A DNA stretch of 64,000 nt from Clostridiales bacterium SIT11 (GTDB taxonomy: Bacteria; Bacillota; Clostridia; Tissierellales; Peptoniphilaceae). The notes under the pieces are model-generated. The model worked only from the letters and a program-made list of their open reading frames with translations, made no database searches and was not told where the DNA came from. Below are positions 8,989-18,094 of this stretch, one piece after another. Location of the stretch: the NCBI GenBank assembly GCA_001299455.1, contig CYUK01000003.1, positions 310,001 through 374,000 of the forward strand, in the 5' to 3' direction. Every line of letters starts with the position of its first letter. Within the stretch, counting starts at the first letter, position 1. The position numbers and the translations under genes were made by a program.

Positions 8989-10032
8989 TTACTCGGTTTT
9001 TGCATTTTCTTCTGTGGTGTTTTGGGCTTGTTCTTGACCTTGAGGGTTGTTTTGTCCTTTTTTGGTGATTTTTTCCATTCCCTTGGGAAGGGGCACTTCT
9101 TCTTTTAAGTCCACATAGGTCTTCACTTTTTTGTTATTTTCAATCCGACGGAGTTCTTCCTTGACCTTTTCTTGCTTAACTTGGTCCTTAATGTTATCTT
9201 TTACATCTTTGAAGGAATTTTTCACGTCATTGACCTTAATGATGTGGTAGCCAAATTGGGATTTTACTGGTTCAGAAATTTCTCCCTTCTTCATGGAGAA
9301 GGCCTTGTCTTCAAATTCTTTGACCATTTGTCCCTTGCCAAAGTAGCCTAGGGACCCGCCGTTTTCACCAGAAGCCTTGTCAATGGATTTTTCCTTGGCC
9401 AAATCTTCAAACTTTGCCCCATCCTTAAGTTTCTTTTCAATTTCCTTGGCTTCTTTTTCTGTCTTTACAAGAATATGAGAAGCATCTACTTGGGCCAGCT
9501 CATCTTGGTGGTCCTTATAGTATTTTTCCAAGTCCTTGTCTGTGACCTTTACTTGGTCTTGGAGATGGGTATAGTATTTTTCCATCATCATTCTATTTTT
9601 AATGTTCTTCCTTAAAAAGTCTTCTGTCATATTTTCTGCTTCCAGGGCCTTTTTAAAGTTTTCTTCTCCGCCGTATTGGGCCTTCATATTTTCAATGGTC
9701 CGGTCTACGTCGGCATCTTTAATTTCAATTTTTGCATCCTTAGAGTCTTGTTCAACCATCTTTAATTGTTCAAGATTTTTAAGGACCATTTCCTTTAAGG
9801 CTTCGTCCACAGTTTGGGACTTGCCTTGCATTACTTTTTCCTTTAGGTAGTCTTCCCCATATTGGTTTACAATAAGGTTTCTTTGGGTCCAATATTCTCT
9901 TTGAAATTCTTCCATGGGAATCTCTTCCCCATCTACTTTCGCTGCCACACCGGCAGGTTTTTGGCCGCAAGCCGTTAAAAGCATGGCTAGGGCGAACAAA
10001 CTTACTAGAAGCACGCGTGCTTTTCTTTTCAT
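8989..10032 (-). CDS. prsA: Foldase lipoprotein PrsA, parvulin-type peptidyl-prolyl isomerase
   Basis: Extracytoplasmic membrane-anchored foldase. The chosen start (MKRKARVLLV) gives a signal peptide with lipobox LLTAC, the Cys being the lipidated residue (about position 22). The N-terminal SurA-like chaperone region spans about 30-180. The parvulin PPIase domain is about 185-275, with ASHILVKTEKEA and GGSLGYFGKGQMVKEFEDKAF ... QFGYHIIKV. The C-tail is Q/N-rich and low in complexity. A GTG at 10056 would add 8 residues in front of the signal peptide. AAAGGA 8 nt before the ATG at 10032 supports the shorter start. It lies 34 nt behind mfd. Confidence 0.92.
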   Translation of the reverse strand: MKRKARVLLVSLFALAMLLTACGQKPAGVAAKVDGEEIPMEEFQREYWTQRNLIVNQYGEDYLKEKVMQGKSQTVDEALKEMVLKNLEQLKMVEQDSKDAKIEIKDADVDRTIENMKAQYGGEENFKKALEAENMTEDFLRKNIKNRMMMEKYYTHLQDQVKVTDKDLEKYYKDHQDELAQVDASHILVKTEKEAKEIEKKLKDGAKFEDLAKEKSIDKASGENGGSLGYFGKGQMVKEFEDKAFSMKKGEISEPVKSQFGYHIIKVNDVKNSFKDVKDNIKDQVKQEKVKEELRRIENNKKVKTYVDLKEEVPLPKGMEKITKKGQNNPQGQEQAQNTTEENAKTE

Positions 10033-10065
10033 AATCGACATCCTTTCTTTTTCCACTCTCTTTAA

Positions 10066-13000
10066 TTATACATGATTCTGTGAAATCTTTGTGAAATCTC
10101 TCTGTTTTTTAAGGGTTTTTAAGGTTTTCTCAATGGCATTTAGGGGATTTTTCACCTCTTTAAAGTGGATATAGGAATCCTTGCCCAGGGAAAAGAAAAC
10201 CTGGTCTCGATACATTTGCTTTAATTCATTGAGGCTGGCTAGGTCTGGTTTCAGGCCCGGAGCAAAGTTTACTTGGAGGCTCTTGTCCTTTTGGACAATA
10301 CTTTCCACGCCTAGTCTTCCACTTAGGCTCCGGTAGAGGCTGACCTTTAAGAGGTTTAACACATCCCTTGGCGGGTCTCCAAAGCGGTCAATGAGTTCAT
10401 CTAAGAGGTCTTCGTAATCTTCCTCATCTTCCAGGCTGGCCATTTTTTTATAAATTTCCAGCCTTTGGGAGCTGTCCTTAATATAGGACTTGTCAATATA
10501 GGCATCCATGGCCAGGTCTAGGTTGCTTTCAATTTGACTTTCAGGGTCTTCGCCCTTTAGGTTGGCAATGGCTTCTTTTAAATACTTGACATAGAGGTCG
10601 TAGCCTATGGCGTCAATATGGCCACTTTGCTTGCTCCCTAAGATAGACCCCGACCCACGAATTTCCAGGTCCCGCATGGCAATTTTAAAGCCGGACCCAA
10701 ATTCTGTAAATTCCTTAATGGCCTGGAGACGCTTCTCCGCCAGTTCACTAATAGAGACATTTTTTTCATAGGTCAGGTAACAATAGGCAATACGGTTAGA
10801 CCGGCCAATCCGCCCCCGGAGCTGGTAGAGCTGGGAAAGACCTAGGTGGTTGGCCTGGTAGACAATCATGGTGTTGGCATTTTTTACGTCCATGCCTGTT
10901 TCAATAATGGTAGAGCAAAGAAGAACGTCAATTTCTCCATTAAAGAAGTCGAGCATGGTGTTTTCCAGCTGGCTTTCAGACATTTGCCCATTGGCCATGG
11001 CAAAGGTCACTTCTGGCACCAGTTTTTTCAGCTGGTCCAGCTTGGACTCCATACTGGCCACCTTGTTGTAAACCAAGTAGACCTGGCCTCCCCTTTCCAC
11101 TTCCTTTAAAATGGCTTCCCGAACCATATAGTCATTTTGCTCCACTACATAGGTTTGGATGGGAAACCGCTCCTCCGGAGGCTCGTTAATGACGCTCATA
11201 TCCCGGATGCCTACCATGGACATTTGGAGGGTCCGAGGAATAGGAGTCGCCGTAAGGGTCAAAGTGTCCACATTTTCTTTGAGCATCTTTAAGGCTTCCT
11301 TGTGGCGGACACCAAAACGCTGCTCTTCGTCAATAATTAAGAGACCTAGGTCCTTAAAACGGATGTCCTTGGACAGGAGACGGTGGGTTCCGATAATCAT
11401 ATCCAACCGTCCTTCTTTTAAAGCCTTTAAATCTTCCTTTTGCTCTTTAGCTGTCCGAAAACGGGAGAGGACGGAAAGGGAAACAGGAAAGTCTGCAAAC
11501 CGTTCTTTCACTGTATTGTAGTGCTGCTGGGCCAGGATGGTGGTGGGAACTAAAAAGGCCACTTGCTTGCCATCTAAGATTGCCTTAAAAGCCGCCCGAA
11601 GGGCCACCTCTGTCTTTCCATAGCCTACATCGGCACAGAGGAGCCGGTCCATGGGCTTCTTGGATTCCATATCCCTTTTAATTTCCCGAGAAGCTTCTAT
11701 TTGGCCGTCTGTTGGTTCATAAATAAAGGCATCTTCAAATTCTCTTTGCCAGGTATCATCCTTGGAAAAGGCAAAGCCCCGGGCCTGGTCTCTCCGGGCA
11801 TAGAGGTCAATTAAGTCCTGGGCCATGACTTCCACAGCCTTTTTGGCCTTAATCTTAGTCCGGTTCCATTCCGGGCTATTTAAGCGGTTAATCCGAGGAG
11901 GAACCCCGTCTTTTCCAATAAATTTGTGGATAACATTGAGCTGGTCCATGGGAAGAAAAAGCTGATCTCCTCCCCGGTAGGAAATATTAATATAGTCCTT
12001 TTTAATTCCTTGGACTACCAATTCCTTGGTCCCTACATATTCTCCAATCCCATGAGATTCATGGACCACATAATCCCCAATTTTTAAGTCTTCAAAGTTT
12101 AAAGCCTTGGTCTTTTTCTTGACCTTCTTTTTCCTTTTTCCCTGACCATAAATTTCCCCATGGTTGAGGATAATATAGTCCTCATCTATGGCTTCATAGC
12201 CTGTATGGATGGATCCGGGACAAATAGTGACCCCTTCTTTAAGGAGACCTTCCCGGTCTTCTTTTAGGCGGACAGAAAAGTGGTTTTCTGTCAGATAGTC
12301 TAAAAGTTCCTGGCACCTTTCCTTGCTGCCGCCAAAAATCAGGACTTGCTTGTCTCTGTTTTGGTAGTCCGCAATTTCTTCTAAAAATAAGTCCATCCGC
12401 CCCTTGTATTGGATGGCCGACTTCATGGCAAAGTTCACCCGGTGGGAGCTAGGAAGGTCCCGGATAGAGGGAATGGCTCCCTGACCTAGGATCAGGTCTA
12501 GACTCTTTAAGACCTTCAGGACTTCTTCCTTACTGAGAAGGAGGTCCAGGTGCCCTGGAAGGATTTCTCCCAAGGAAAGCATTTCTTGGAACTCTTCTTT
12601 TTCCTTTAAGTATTTTTCTTCAATATGACTTAGGCCTCGGATTCCATCATCTAGGAAAACCAGGGGTCTTTCCTTGAAATAGTCAAGAAGAGAACTTTTT
12701 AGGGAGGGCCTTAAATAGGGAAGAAGGAGGTCCGGATTGGACACTTGCCCATTTTCCTTGAGCTCTTCCAGGTAGGGCAGGAATTTTTCTTCCTGGCGTC
12801 CAGGTCCTTGGCCTCCCCTGGCCATATCTTTTTCCATGGCCTTCACAAGACCAGGAATATCTTCTTTTCCGTAGAGAAATTCTCCATAGGGATAGATGGT
12901 CACTTCTTCTTCCTGGTCCAGGGACCGCTGGGTCAAAACATCAAAACTCCGGATAGAGTCCACTTCTGTGTCAAAAAATTCCAGGCGGAGGGGCTGGTCT

Positions 13001-13557
13001 TGGTGGCCATAGATATCAATAAGGCCCCCTCTCTTGGAAAATTGTCCCCGACCTTCCACTTGTTGGACCCGTTCGTAGCCTAGACCTACTAAATCTTCTA
13101 CCAGCTGGTCCAGGTCCAAGTCTTCTCCTAGGACAATTTTTAGGGCCTTGTCTTGGAAAATACCCACTTCCAGGAAGGGATCTCCCAGGGCTTCAATACT
13201 GGTGACAAGTATCCTGCACTGGCCTTCAACAAGGGCCACCAGAGCCTTAAGTCGGCTTCCCCACTTGGACCGGCTGGACACGGCCTTGGGGAATAAAAAG
13301 ACTTCTTTTTTTGGAAGAAAGTAGACCCCCTCTCTTGTGAGAAGTTGTATACTTTCATAGACTTCCCGGGCTGCCAGTTCATTTTTACAGAGGACAAGAA
13401 GGGGCCGGTCCAGGTCTTGGTTTAAGCTATAGACCAGGTGGTCTACCCCACCTGGCACCAGACCATAGGCCGTAATCGGAAAAGTCCCCTTCATAATAAA
13501 GTCTTTTTCTTCTTTATATGCCCTTGTTTCCTCCATTAGGTCCACAAAGAAATCCAT
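10066..13557 (-). CDS. mfd: Transcription-repair coupling factor
   Basis: Displaces stalled RNA polymerase and recruits UvrA to template-strand lesions. About 1163 aa. It has a UvrB-like N-terminal region, an RNA-polymerase interaction (CarD-like) domain around KIGDYVVHESHGIGEYVG (about 505-520), and RecG-like SF2 motor motifs: Walker A ADVGYGKTEVALRAAF, the DEEQ box in LLIIDEEQRFG, TATPIPRTLQ, and the QLRGRIGRS motif VI region. A C-terminal TRCF domain follows. A longer frame reaches 13605, but GGAGGTGAGT directly precedes the ATG at 13557, so I choose that. uvrA and uvrB are also in this window. Confidence 0.95.
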   Translation of the reverse strand: MDFFVDLMEETRAYKEEKDFIMKGTFPITAYGLVPGGVDHLVYSLNQDLDRPLLVLCKNELAAREVYESIQLLTREGVYFLPKKEVFLFPKAVSSRSKWGSRLKALVALVEGQCRILVTSIEALGDPFLEVGIFQDKALKIVLGEDLDLDQLVEDLVGLGYERVQQVEGRGQFSKRGGLIDIYGHQDQPLRLEFFDTEVDSIRSFDVLTQRSLDQEEEVTIYPYGEFLYGKEDIPGLVKAMEKDMARGGQGPGRQEEKFLPYLEELKENGQVSNPDLLLPYLRPSLKSSLLDYFKERPLVFLDDGIRGLSHIEEKYLKEKEEFQEMLSLGEILPGHLDLLLSKEEVLKVLKSLDLILGQGAIPSIRDLPSSHRVNFAMKSAIQYKGRMDLFLEEIADYQNRDKQVLIFGGSKERCQELLDYLTENHFSVRLKEDREGLLKEGVTICPGSIHTGYEAIDEDYIILNHGEIYGQGKRKKKVKKKTKALNFEDLKIGDYVVHESHGIGEYVGTKELVVQGIKKDYINISYRGGDQLFLPMDQLNVIHKFIGKDGVPPRINRLNSPEWNRTKIKAKKAVEVMAQDLIDLYARRDQARGFAFSKDDTWQREFEDAFIYEPTDGQIEASREIKRDMESKKPMDRLLCADVGYGKTEVALRAAFKAILDGKQVAFLVPTTILAQQHYNTVKERFADFPVSLSVLSRFRTAKEQKEDLKALKEGRLDMIIGTHRLLSKDIRFKDLGLLIIDEEQRFGVRHKEALKMLKENVDTLTLTATPIPRTLQMSMVGIRDMSVINEPPEERFPIQTYVVEQNDYMVREAILKEVERGGQVYLVYNKVASMESKLDQLKKLVPEVTFAMANGQMSESQLENTMLDFFNGEIDVLLCSTIIETGMDVKNANTMIVYQANHLGLSQLYQLRGRIGRSNRIAYCYLTYEKNVSISELAEKRLQAIKEFTEFGSGFKIAMRDLEIRGSGSILGSKQSGHIDAIGYDLYVKYLKEAIANLKGEDPESQIESNLDLAMDAYIDKSYIKDSSQRLEIYKKMASLEDEEDYEDLLDELIDRFGDPPRDVLNLLKVSLYRSLSGRLGVESIVQKDKSLQVNFAPGLKPDLASLNELKQMYRDQVFFSLGKDSYIHFKEVKNPLNAIEKTLKTLKKQRDFTKISQNHV

Positions 13558-13585
13558 ACTCACCTCCACTCGAAAAGCCCAAGTC

Positions 13586-14167
13586 CTAGGACTTGAGCTC
13601 ATCAATCTTTCCGTTATAATGATTCATACTATGGGAAATCCCATTTTTCAATATATCCAGGCAGGCATCCTTGGCCCGGTCCATGGTCTTGTCTATCAAA
13701 ACCTGGTCTTCCTTGGAAAATCGAGCTAGGATAAATTTTGCCAGGTCTTCTCCAGGATGTTTTTTCCCCACCCCAATTTTTATCCGGGGAAAATCTTGGG
13801 ATCCTAAAGAAGAAATAATGGACTTCATCCCGTTATGGGTTCCGGCAGACCCCTTTGGCTTAATCCGCACTTCTCCAAAGGCAATGTCAATATCGTCCAC
13901 CAGGACCAAAACATCTTCTATATCTATTTTAAAATAGGAAACAAATTGGCCTACAGCTCGCCCACTGGCATTCATATAGGTCTGGGGCTTTAATAAAAAA
14001 ATCTTTTCTCCCTGGTAATTTCCCTGGCCATAGAGTCCCTGGTCCTTGACCTTATTAATGGGGATGCCTAGGTCCTCGCCCAGGCGGTCCAGGGTTTCAA
14101 AACCAACATTATGCCTTGTGTGTACATAGTCTTTCCCTGGATTTCCCAGGCCTACAATTAACTTCAA
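13586..14167 (-). CDS. pth: Peptidyl-tRNA hydrolase
   Basis: Recycles tRNA from prematurely released peptidyl-tRNA. 193 aa with the family start MKLIVGLGNPGKDYVHTRHNVGF, where the His of the TRHNVGF box is the catalytic residue. It also has FLLKPQTYMNASGRAV, VLVDDIDIAFGEVRIKPKGSAGTHNGMKSI and FPRIKIGVGK. The start codon is TTG, with AAGGTG upstream. It lies 8 nt behind prs and ends in AAGTCCTAG, part of a short palindrome that I do not count as a terminator. Confidence 0.95.
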   Translation of the reverse strand: MKLIVGLGNPGKDYVHTRHNVGFETLDRLGEDLGIPINKVKDQGLYGQGNYQGEKIFLLKPQTYMNASGRAVGQFVSYFKIDIEDVLVLVDDIDIAFGEVRIKPKGSAGTHNGMKSIISSLGSQDFPRIKIGVGKKHPGEDLAKFILARFSKEDQVLIDKTMDRAKDACLDILKNGISHSMNHYNGKIDELKS

Positions 14168-14175
14168 GGCACACC

Positions 14176-15126
14176 TTAATCAAACATGGCGGATACAGAA
14201 GAGTTGGCATTGATTCTTGAAATGGCATCGGCAAAGACCTTGGCCACACTGACCACTTCAATGGCCCGTCCCTTTTTTTCTTCCGGTAGTTCAATGGTGT
14301 CGGTAATGACAAATTTTTCTAGAACAGAAGCATCCAAGCGTTCTAGGGCAGGACCGGAAAGGACGCCGTGGGTGGCGCACCCGTAGACCTTCTTGGCTCC
14401 CCGGTCTTGGAGGGCCTTGGCTGCTTGACAGATGGTTCCGGCTGTATCTACAATATCGTCAATTAAAATACAATTTTTTCCGGAAATATCCCCAATAATG
14501 TTCATCACTTCAGATTCATTGGGACGTGGCCGTCTTTTTTCAATAATGGCAATAGGAAGGTTCAGGTGGTTGGAGAAATTCCTTGCCCGGGTGACCCCTC
14601 CCAAGTCTGGGCTGACCACAACAAAGTCCCCTTCTTTTACAATCTCCTTAAAGTAATCGGCTAGGTAGGGAATGGCCGACAAGTGGTCTACTGGAATATC
14701 AAAATAGCCTTGGATTTGTCCTGCATGAAGGTCCATGCAGACAATCCGGTCTGCACCAGCTGTTGTAATTAAGTCTGCAATGAGTTTTGCTGTAATGGGC
14801 TCCCTAGCCTTGGTCTTCCGGTCTTGACGAGCATAGCCATAGTAGGGAATCACTGCATTTATCCGACCAGCTGAAGCCCTTTTAAGGGCATCCATTAAAA
14901 TCAAAAGTTCCATTAAGTTATTGTTTACAGGGCTTGACGTGGATTGGATGACATAAACATCCTTGCCCCGGACTGTTTCTCCAATACCAATATTAATTTC
15001 CCCATCAGAAAAAGTTCGGACTACACAGTCCCCTGGAGTGATTCCCAGGTGGTCACAAATTCTTTCTACTAAAGGGTCATTGGAATTTCCCGTAAAAACA
15101 ATAATATCTCCGTAACTTTGACTCAT
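14176..15126 (-). CDS. prs: Ribose-phosphate pyrophosphokinase
   Basis: Makes PRPP from ribose 5-phosphate and ATP, feeding purine, pyrimidine, NAD, His and Trp synthesis; hpt in this window uses the product. 316 aa, standard class I length. The PRPP-binding loop CILIDDIVDTAGTICQAA and the PPase signature around RIVCMDLHAGQIQGYFDIPVD are present, with the flexible catalytic loop IEKRRPRPNESEVMNI. AGGAGG precedes the ATG. It sits between glmU and pth as in Bacillus (without the ctc gene). Confidence 0.96.
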   Translation of the reverse strand: MSQSYGDIIVFTGNSNDPLVERICDHLGITPGDCVVRTFSDGEINIGIGETVRGKDVYVIQSTSSPVNNNLMELLILMDALKRASAGRINAVIPYYGYARQDRKTKAREPITAKLIADLITTAGADRIVCMDLHAGQIQGYFDIPVDHLSAIPYLADYFKEIVKEGDFVVVSPDLGGVTRARNFSNHLNLPIAIIEKRRPRPNESEVMNIIGDISGKNCILIDDIVDTAGTICQAAKALQDRGAKKVYGCATHGVLSGPALERLDASVLEKFVITDTIELPEEKKGRAIEVVSVAKVFADAISRINANSSVSAMFD

Positions 15127-15135
15127 CTCTTCCTC

Positions 15136-16518
15136 CTATTTGTCTTCTAAGCCCAGTCTTTCGGCCCAGCCATCAATATTCTTTTGCTTATCCCGTTCAA
15201 TGGATAGCTGTCCCTTCCCAACTTTTTTTGTAATCGTAGAACCGGCGGCAATGTATCCATAGTCTTCTACTTGGACAGGAGCCACCAGGTTGGCATTGGA
15301 TCCAATAAAGGCGTGATCCCCTACTTCCGTATGGAACTTCTCCTTGCCATTGTAGTTGACAAAAATACTTCCACAACCTATATTCACATCTTCTCCTACC
15401 TTGGCATCTCCAATATAGGCCAGGTGTCCTGCCTTTGTTCCTTCCCCTAAACTTGCATTCTTTACTTCTACAAAGTTTCCAATCTTCACATGCTTTCCAA
15501 TATGAGACTTGGGACGTAAGTGGGCATAGGGCCCAAGCTTGGTATGGTCTTCAACAACACTTTCTTCAATTAAAACATTGTCCACGACCACATGGTCCCC
15601 AATTTGAGAATCTACAATCCGGGTGGTCCCATAGAGGGTGCAAGCTTGTCCAATCCTGGTCTTCCCTTGGAGGATGACTCCAGGATAAATCACTGTATCT
15701 GGCCCAATTTCCACATCTGCTTCCACAATGGTGGTTTCTGGATTTAAAAAAGTCACGCCATTTTCCATGTGCTTTTCATTGATTCTTTGCCGCAAAATTG
15801 TTTCCACATGGGAGAGCTGAACCCTGGAGTTAATCCCCAACATTTCTCTGGAGTCCTTTAAAATATAGGCCCCTACTTTTTTCCCCTGCTCATTTAAAAT
15901 TTTAATGGCATCGGTTAAATAAAGCTCTCCTTGGGCATTGTCACTTTCCAGGTGCTTTAAGGCCTCTTTTAAGGCACCTCCATTAAAGGTAAAAATTCCG
16001 GAGTTTACTTCTTGAACGGCCTTTTCCTTGTCATCGGCATCTTTTTCTTCCACAATTTTTTCAATACTGGAATTTTCCTTCCGGATAATCCGGCCGTAGC
16101 CAAAGGGATTTTTTAAATTGGCCGTTAGAACACAGGCATCATAATTTCCCTTTTTATGGTAGCAAATTAAACTTTTTAAGGTTTCTTCACTAATTAAAGG
16201 CGTATCCCCTGTTAATATAGTGACCGTATCCTCTTTATTTACTTCGCTCAAGCCTTGCATAACGGCAAAACCCGTTCCATAGGGTTGGCCATCTCCAATG
16301 GGCTGTTCTTTAATGACCACATCTTGGTCTTTTAAATGGGCATCTACCAAATCATGTCTATGCCCTGTTACTACAATTGTCTTATCACTTCCAGCTAGCT
16401 TGGCACTTTTAATGACATAGTCAATAATAGGCTTGCCCCCAATTTTATGGAGAACCTTGGCTTGCTTGGATTTCATTCTAGTTCCCTCTCCGGCAGCTAG
16501 AACTATTGAAACATTCAT
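15136..16518 (-). CDS. glmU: Bifunctional N-acetylglucosamine-1-P uridyltransferase / glucosamine-1-P acetyltransferase
   Basis: Makes UDP-GlcNAc for peptidoglycan. The N-terminal pyrophosphorylase domain (about 1-230) has the signature LAAGEGTRMKSKQAKVLHKIGGKP and YGTGFAVMQG. The C-terminal left-handed beta-helix (about 250-450) is built from hexapeptide repeats such as IGPDTVIYPGVIL and IGNFVEVKNASLGEGTKAGHLAYIGDA, which carries the acetyltransferase active-site His. 460 aa is normal. GAGGTG precedes the ATG. It is the first gene of the glmU-prs-pth-mfd-prsA transcript and has its own extended -10 promoter. Confidence 0.96.
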   Translation of the reverse strand: MNVSIVLAAGEGTRMKSKQAKVLHKIGGKPIIDYVIKSAKLAGSDKTIVVTGHRHDLVDAHLKDQDVVIKEQPIGDGQPYGTGFAVMQGLSEVNKEDTVTILTGDTPLISEETLKSLICYHKKGNYDACVLTANLKNPFGYGRIIRKENSSIEKIVEEKDADDKEKAVQEVNSGIFTFNGGALKEALKHLESDNAQGELYLTDAIKILNEQGKKVGAYILKDSREMLGINSRVQLSHVETILRQRINEKHMENGVTFLNPETTIVEADVEIGPDTVIYPGVILQGKTRIGQACTLYGTTRIVDSQIGDHVVVDNVLIEESVVEDHTKLGPYAHLRPKSHIGKHVKIGNFVEVKNASLGEGTKAGHLAYIGDAKVGEDVNIGCGSIFVNYNGKEKFHTEVGDHAFIGSNANLVAPVQVEDYGYIAAGSTITKKVGKGQLSIERDKQKNIDGWAERLGLEDK

Positions 16519-16550
16519 AATTCACCTCTTTGTTTCCTTCATTCTTTTTT

Positions 16551-16585
16551 ATTATAGCAAATATAGGCCTATAAGTCTTCTTATC
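16551..16585 (-). promoter_or_regulatory. Extended -10 promoter of the glmU operon
   Basis: On minus, TGCTATAAT (TATAAT at 16551-16556) lies 33 nt before glmU. The -35 region is weak. A TATAGGCCTATA palindrome occupies the spacer; its role is unknown. Confidence 0.55.
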
Positions 16586-16632
16586 TCCGGAAAGAAATTC
16601 TCTTTTTCTTTTAAAAATCTTTAAAGATTCAT

Positions 16633-16655
16633 AAAAAAACCCGGCCGAAGCCGAG
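16633..16655 (-). terminator. Intrinsic terminator after the amino-acid ABC transporter operon
   Basis: On minus, CTCGGC pairs with GCCGGG around a stable TTCG tetraloop and is followed by seven T. Confidence 0.9.
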
Positions 16656-16659
16656 TATT

Positions 16660-17382
16660 TTAAACTACTTTTGATAAGAAGTCCTTGGTCCTTTCCTCTT
16701 GTGGATGGTCGAAAATTTCTTCTGGACTTCCTTCTTCCAGGATGACTCCCTGGTCCATAAAGAGAATCCGGTCTCCTACTTCTCGGGCAAAGCCCATTTC
16801 ATGGGTGACCACAACCATGGTCATCCCCTCCCGGGCCAAGTCCTTCATAACGTCCAGGACTTCTCCTACCATTTCTGGGTCCAGGGCCGATGTAGGTTCG
16901 TCAAATAAGAGGACTTTTGGATCCATACAAAGAGCCCTGACAATGGCAATCCTTTGTTTTTGTCCCCCGGACAAGGAAGCTGGATAGGCATCCTTTTTTT
17001 CTAAAAGACCCACTCGATCTAGGAGGTCTAGGGCCTTTTTCTTATTTTCTTCTTCCCCTCGTCCCTTGACAAGTTTCGGAGCCAGGGTCAAGTTTTCTAA
17101 AACCGTCTTATGGGGAAAGAGGTTAAAGTGTTGAAAAACCATGCCCATTTCTTCCCGGACCTTGTTAATATCTGTATCCTTGGAGGTAATATCTTTTCCA
17201 TCTACAAGGATTTGTCCTCCACTGGCTTCTTCCAAGCCATTTAAACACCGAAGGAAGGTGGATTTTCCAGATCCTGAGGGTCCAATGACAACAACAACTT
17301 CTCCATCTGCAATGGAGGCGGAGATATCTTTTAAAACCAAGTTATCCCCAAATTTTTTGGATAGATTTTTAACCGTTATCAC
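16660..17382 (-). CDS. Polar amino acid ABC transporter ATP-binding protein
   Basis: Cytosolic ATPase of the GlnQ/HisP class that powers uptake through the adjacent permease. Walker [10 protein letters not shown] is at about 31-39, followed by the Q-loop ([12 protein letters not shown]), the ABC signature LSGGQKQR, Walker B VLLFDEP, the D-loop SALDPE and the switch His ([10 protein letters not shown]). The longest frame starts with TTG at 17403, but AAAGGAGG lies inside it. GTG at 17382 gives [12 protein letters not shown], the usual family start. It overlaps the permease gene by 14 nt. The substrate cannot be read from the sequence. Confidence 0.93.
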   Translation of the reverse strand: MITVKNLSKKFGDNLVLKDISASIADGEVVVVIGPSGSGKSTFLRCLNGLEEASGGQILVDGKDITSKDTDINKVREEMGMVFQHFNLFPHKTVLENLTLAPKLVKGRGEEENKKKALDLLDRVGLLEKKDAYPASLSGGQKQRIAIVRALCMDPKVLLFDEPTSALDPEMVGEVLDVMKDLAREGMTMVVVTHEMGFAREVGDRILFMDQGVILEEGSPEEIFDHPQEERTKDFLSKVV

Positions 17383-18055
17383 TTGCTTGTAACCTCCTTT
17401 CAAACCTTCCTAGAAGCTTAGAGATTCCATAGGTGAGGATGAAGTAAATGACCGCCACATAGAAATAGGGCTCAAAGGCCTTATAGGTAGATCCCCGAAT
17501 GGCTTCTGCATAGTACATCATATCGTGAAGGGCCACAATGGACACAACAGCGGATTCCTTAATTAAGGTGACAAATTCATTGCCCAGGGCCGGCAAAATA
17601 TTTTTAATGGCCTGGGGCATAATAATATAAGTCATGGTTTGTTTTTCTGTTAACCCTAAGGACCGGGCTGCTTCTTCCTGGCCCTTGTTAATACTTTGGA
17701 TTCCGGCCCGGATGATTTCAGAAACATAGGCTCCGGAGTTTAGGCACATGGGGATGGTGGCCAAGAAAAGCTTGTTCCGTAAAAAGGCCAGGTCCGGTGG
17801 AATCACATTTAACATGGAGTAGACAAAAAGTGTAATTTGAACAATTAGAGGGGTCCCTCGGATAATTTCTACAACAGCTGTTGTAAATTTCCTTAAGACT
17901 GGGGACTTACTCCGACGCCCTAGGGCTAAAAGACTCCCTACCAAGGCCCCAAAAATAACCCCAATTAAGGATAAAAGCAAGGTCAGCTTCAGGCCCTGTA
18001 GATAGTCTGGCAAATATTTACTTATAAAGAGTAGACGTTTTTGTAAAAAGTCCAT
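17369..18055 (-). CDS. Polar amino acid ABC transporter permease
   Basis: 228-aa inner-membrane permease of the HisM/GlnP family. About five hydrophobic segments are visible, with the EAA loop [35 protein letters not shown] (about 133-167) that docks to the ATPase. It probably forms a homodimer, since only one permease gene is present. GGAGG stands before the ATG. It lies between the binding-protein gene and the ATPase gene and overlaps the latter. Confidence 0.92.
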   Translation of the reverse strand: MDFLQKRLLFISKYLPDYLQGLKLTLLLSLIGVIFGALVGSLLALGRRSKSPVLRKFTTAVVEIIRGTPLIVQITLFVYSMLNVIPPDLAFLRNKLFLATIPMCLNSGAYVSEIIRAGIQSINKGQEEAARSLGLTEKQTMTYIIMPQAIKNILPALGNEFVTLIKESAVVSIVALHDMMYYAEAIRGSTYKAFEPYFYVAVIYFILTYGISKLLGRFERRLQASDNG

Positions 18056-18071
18056 AATACCTCCTTAAATG

Positions 18072-18094
18072 AAAAACTCCCTATACGGGAGTTT
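18072..18094 (-). terminator. Attenuator-type hairpin between binding protein and permease genes
   Basis: On minus, AAACTCCC pairs with GGGAGTTT across a short loop, overlapping the binding-protein stop codon and followed by a short T-run. This arrangement normally lowers permease/ATPase mRNA relative to the binding protein. Confidence 0.65.

Noticed and set aside
13563-13590. Terminator at the AAGTCC/GGACTT palindrome after pth
   Set aside because: The arms are only 6-7 nt, no T-run of useful length follows, and mfd starts immediately downstream.
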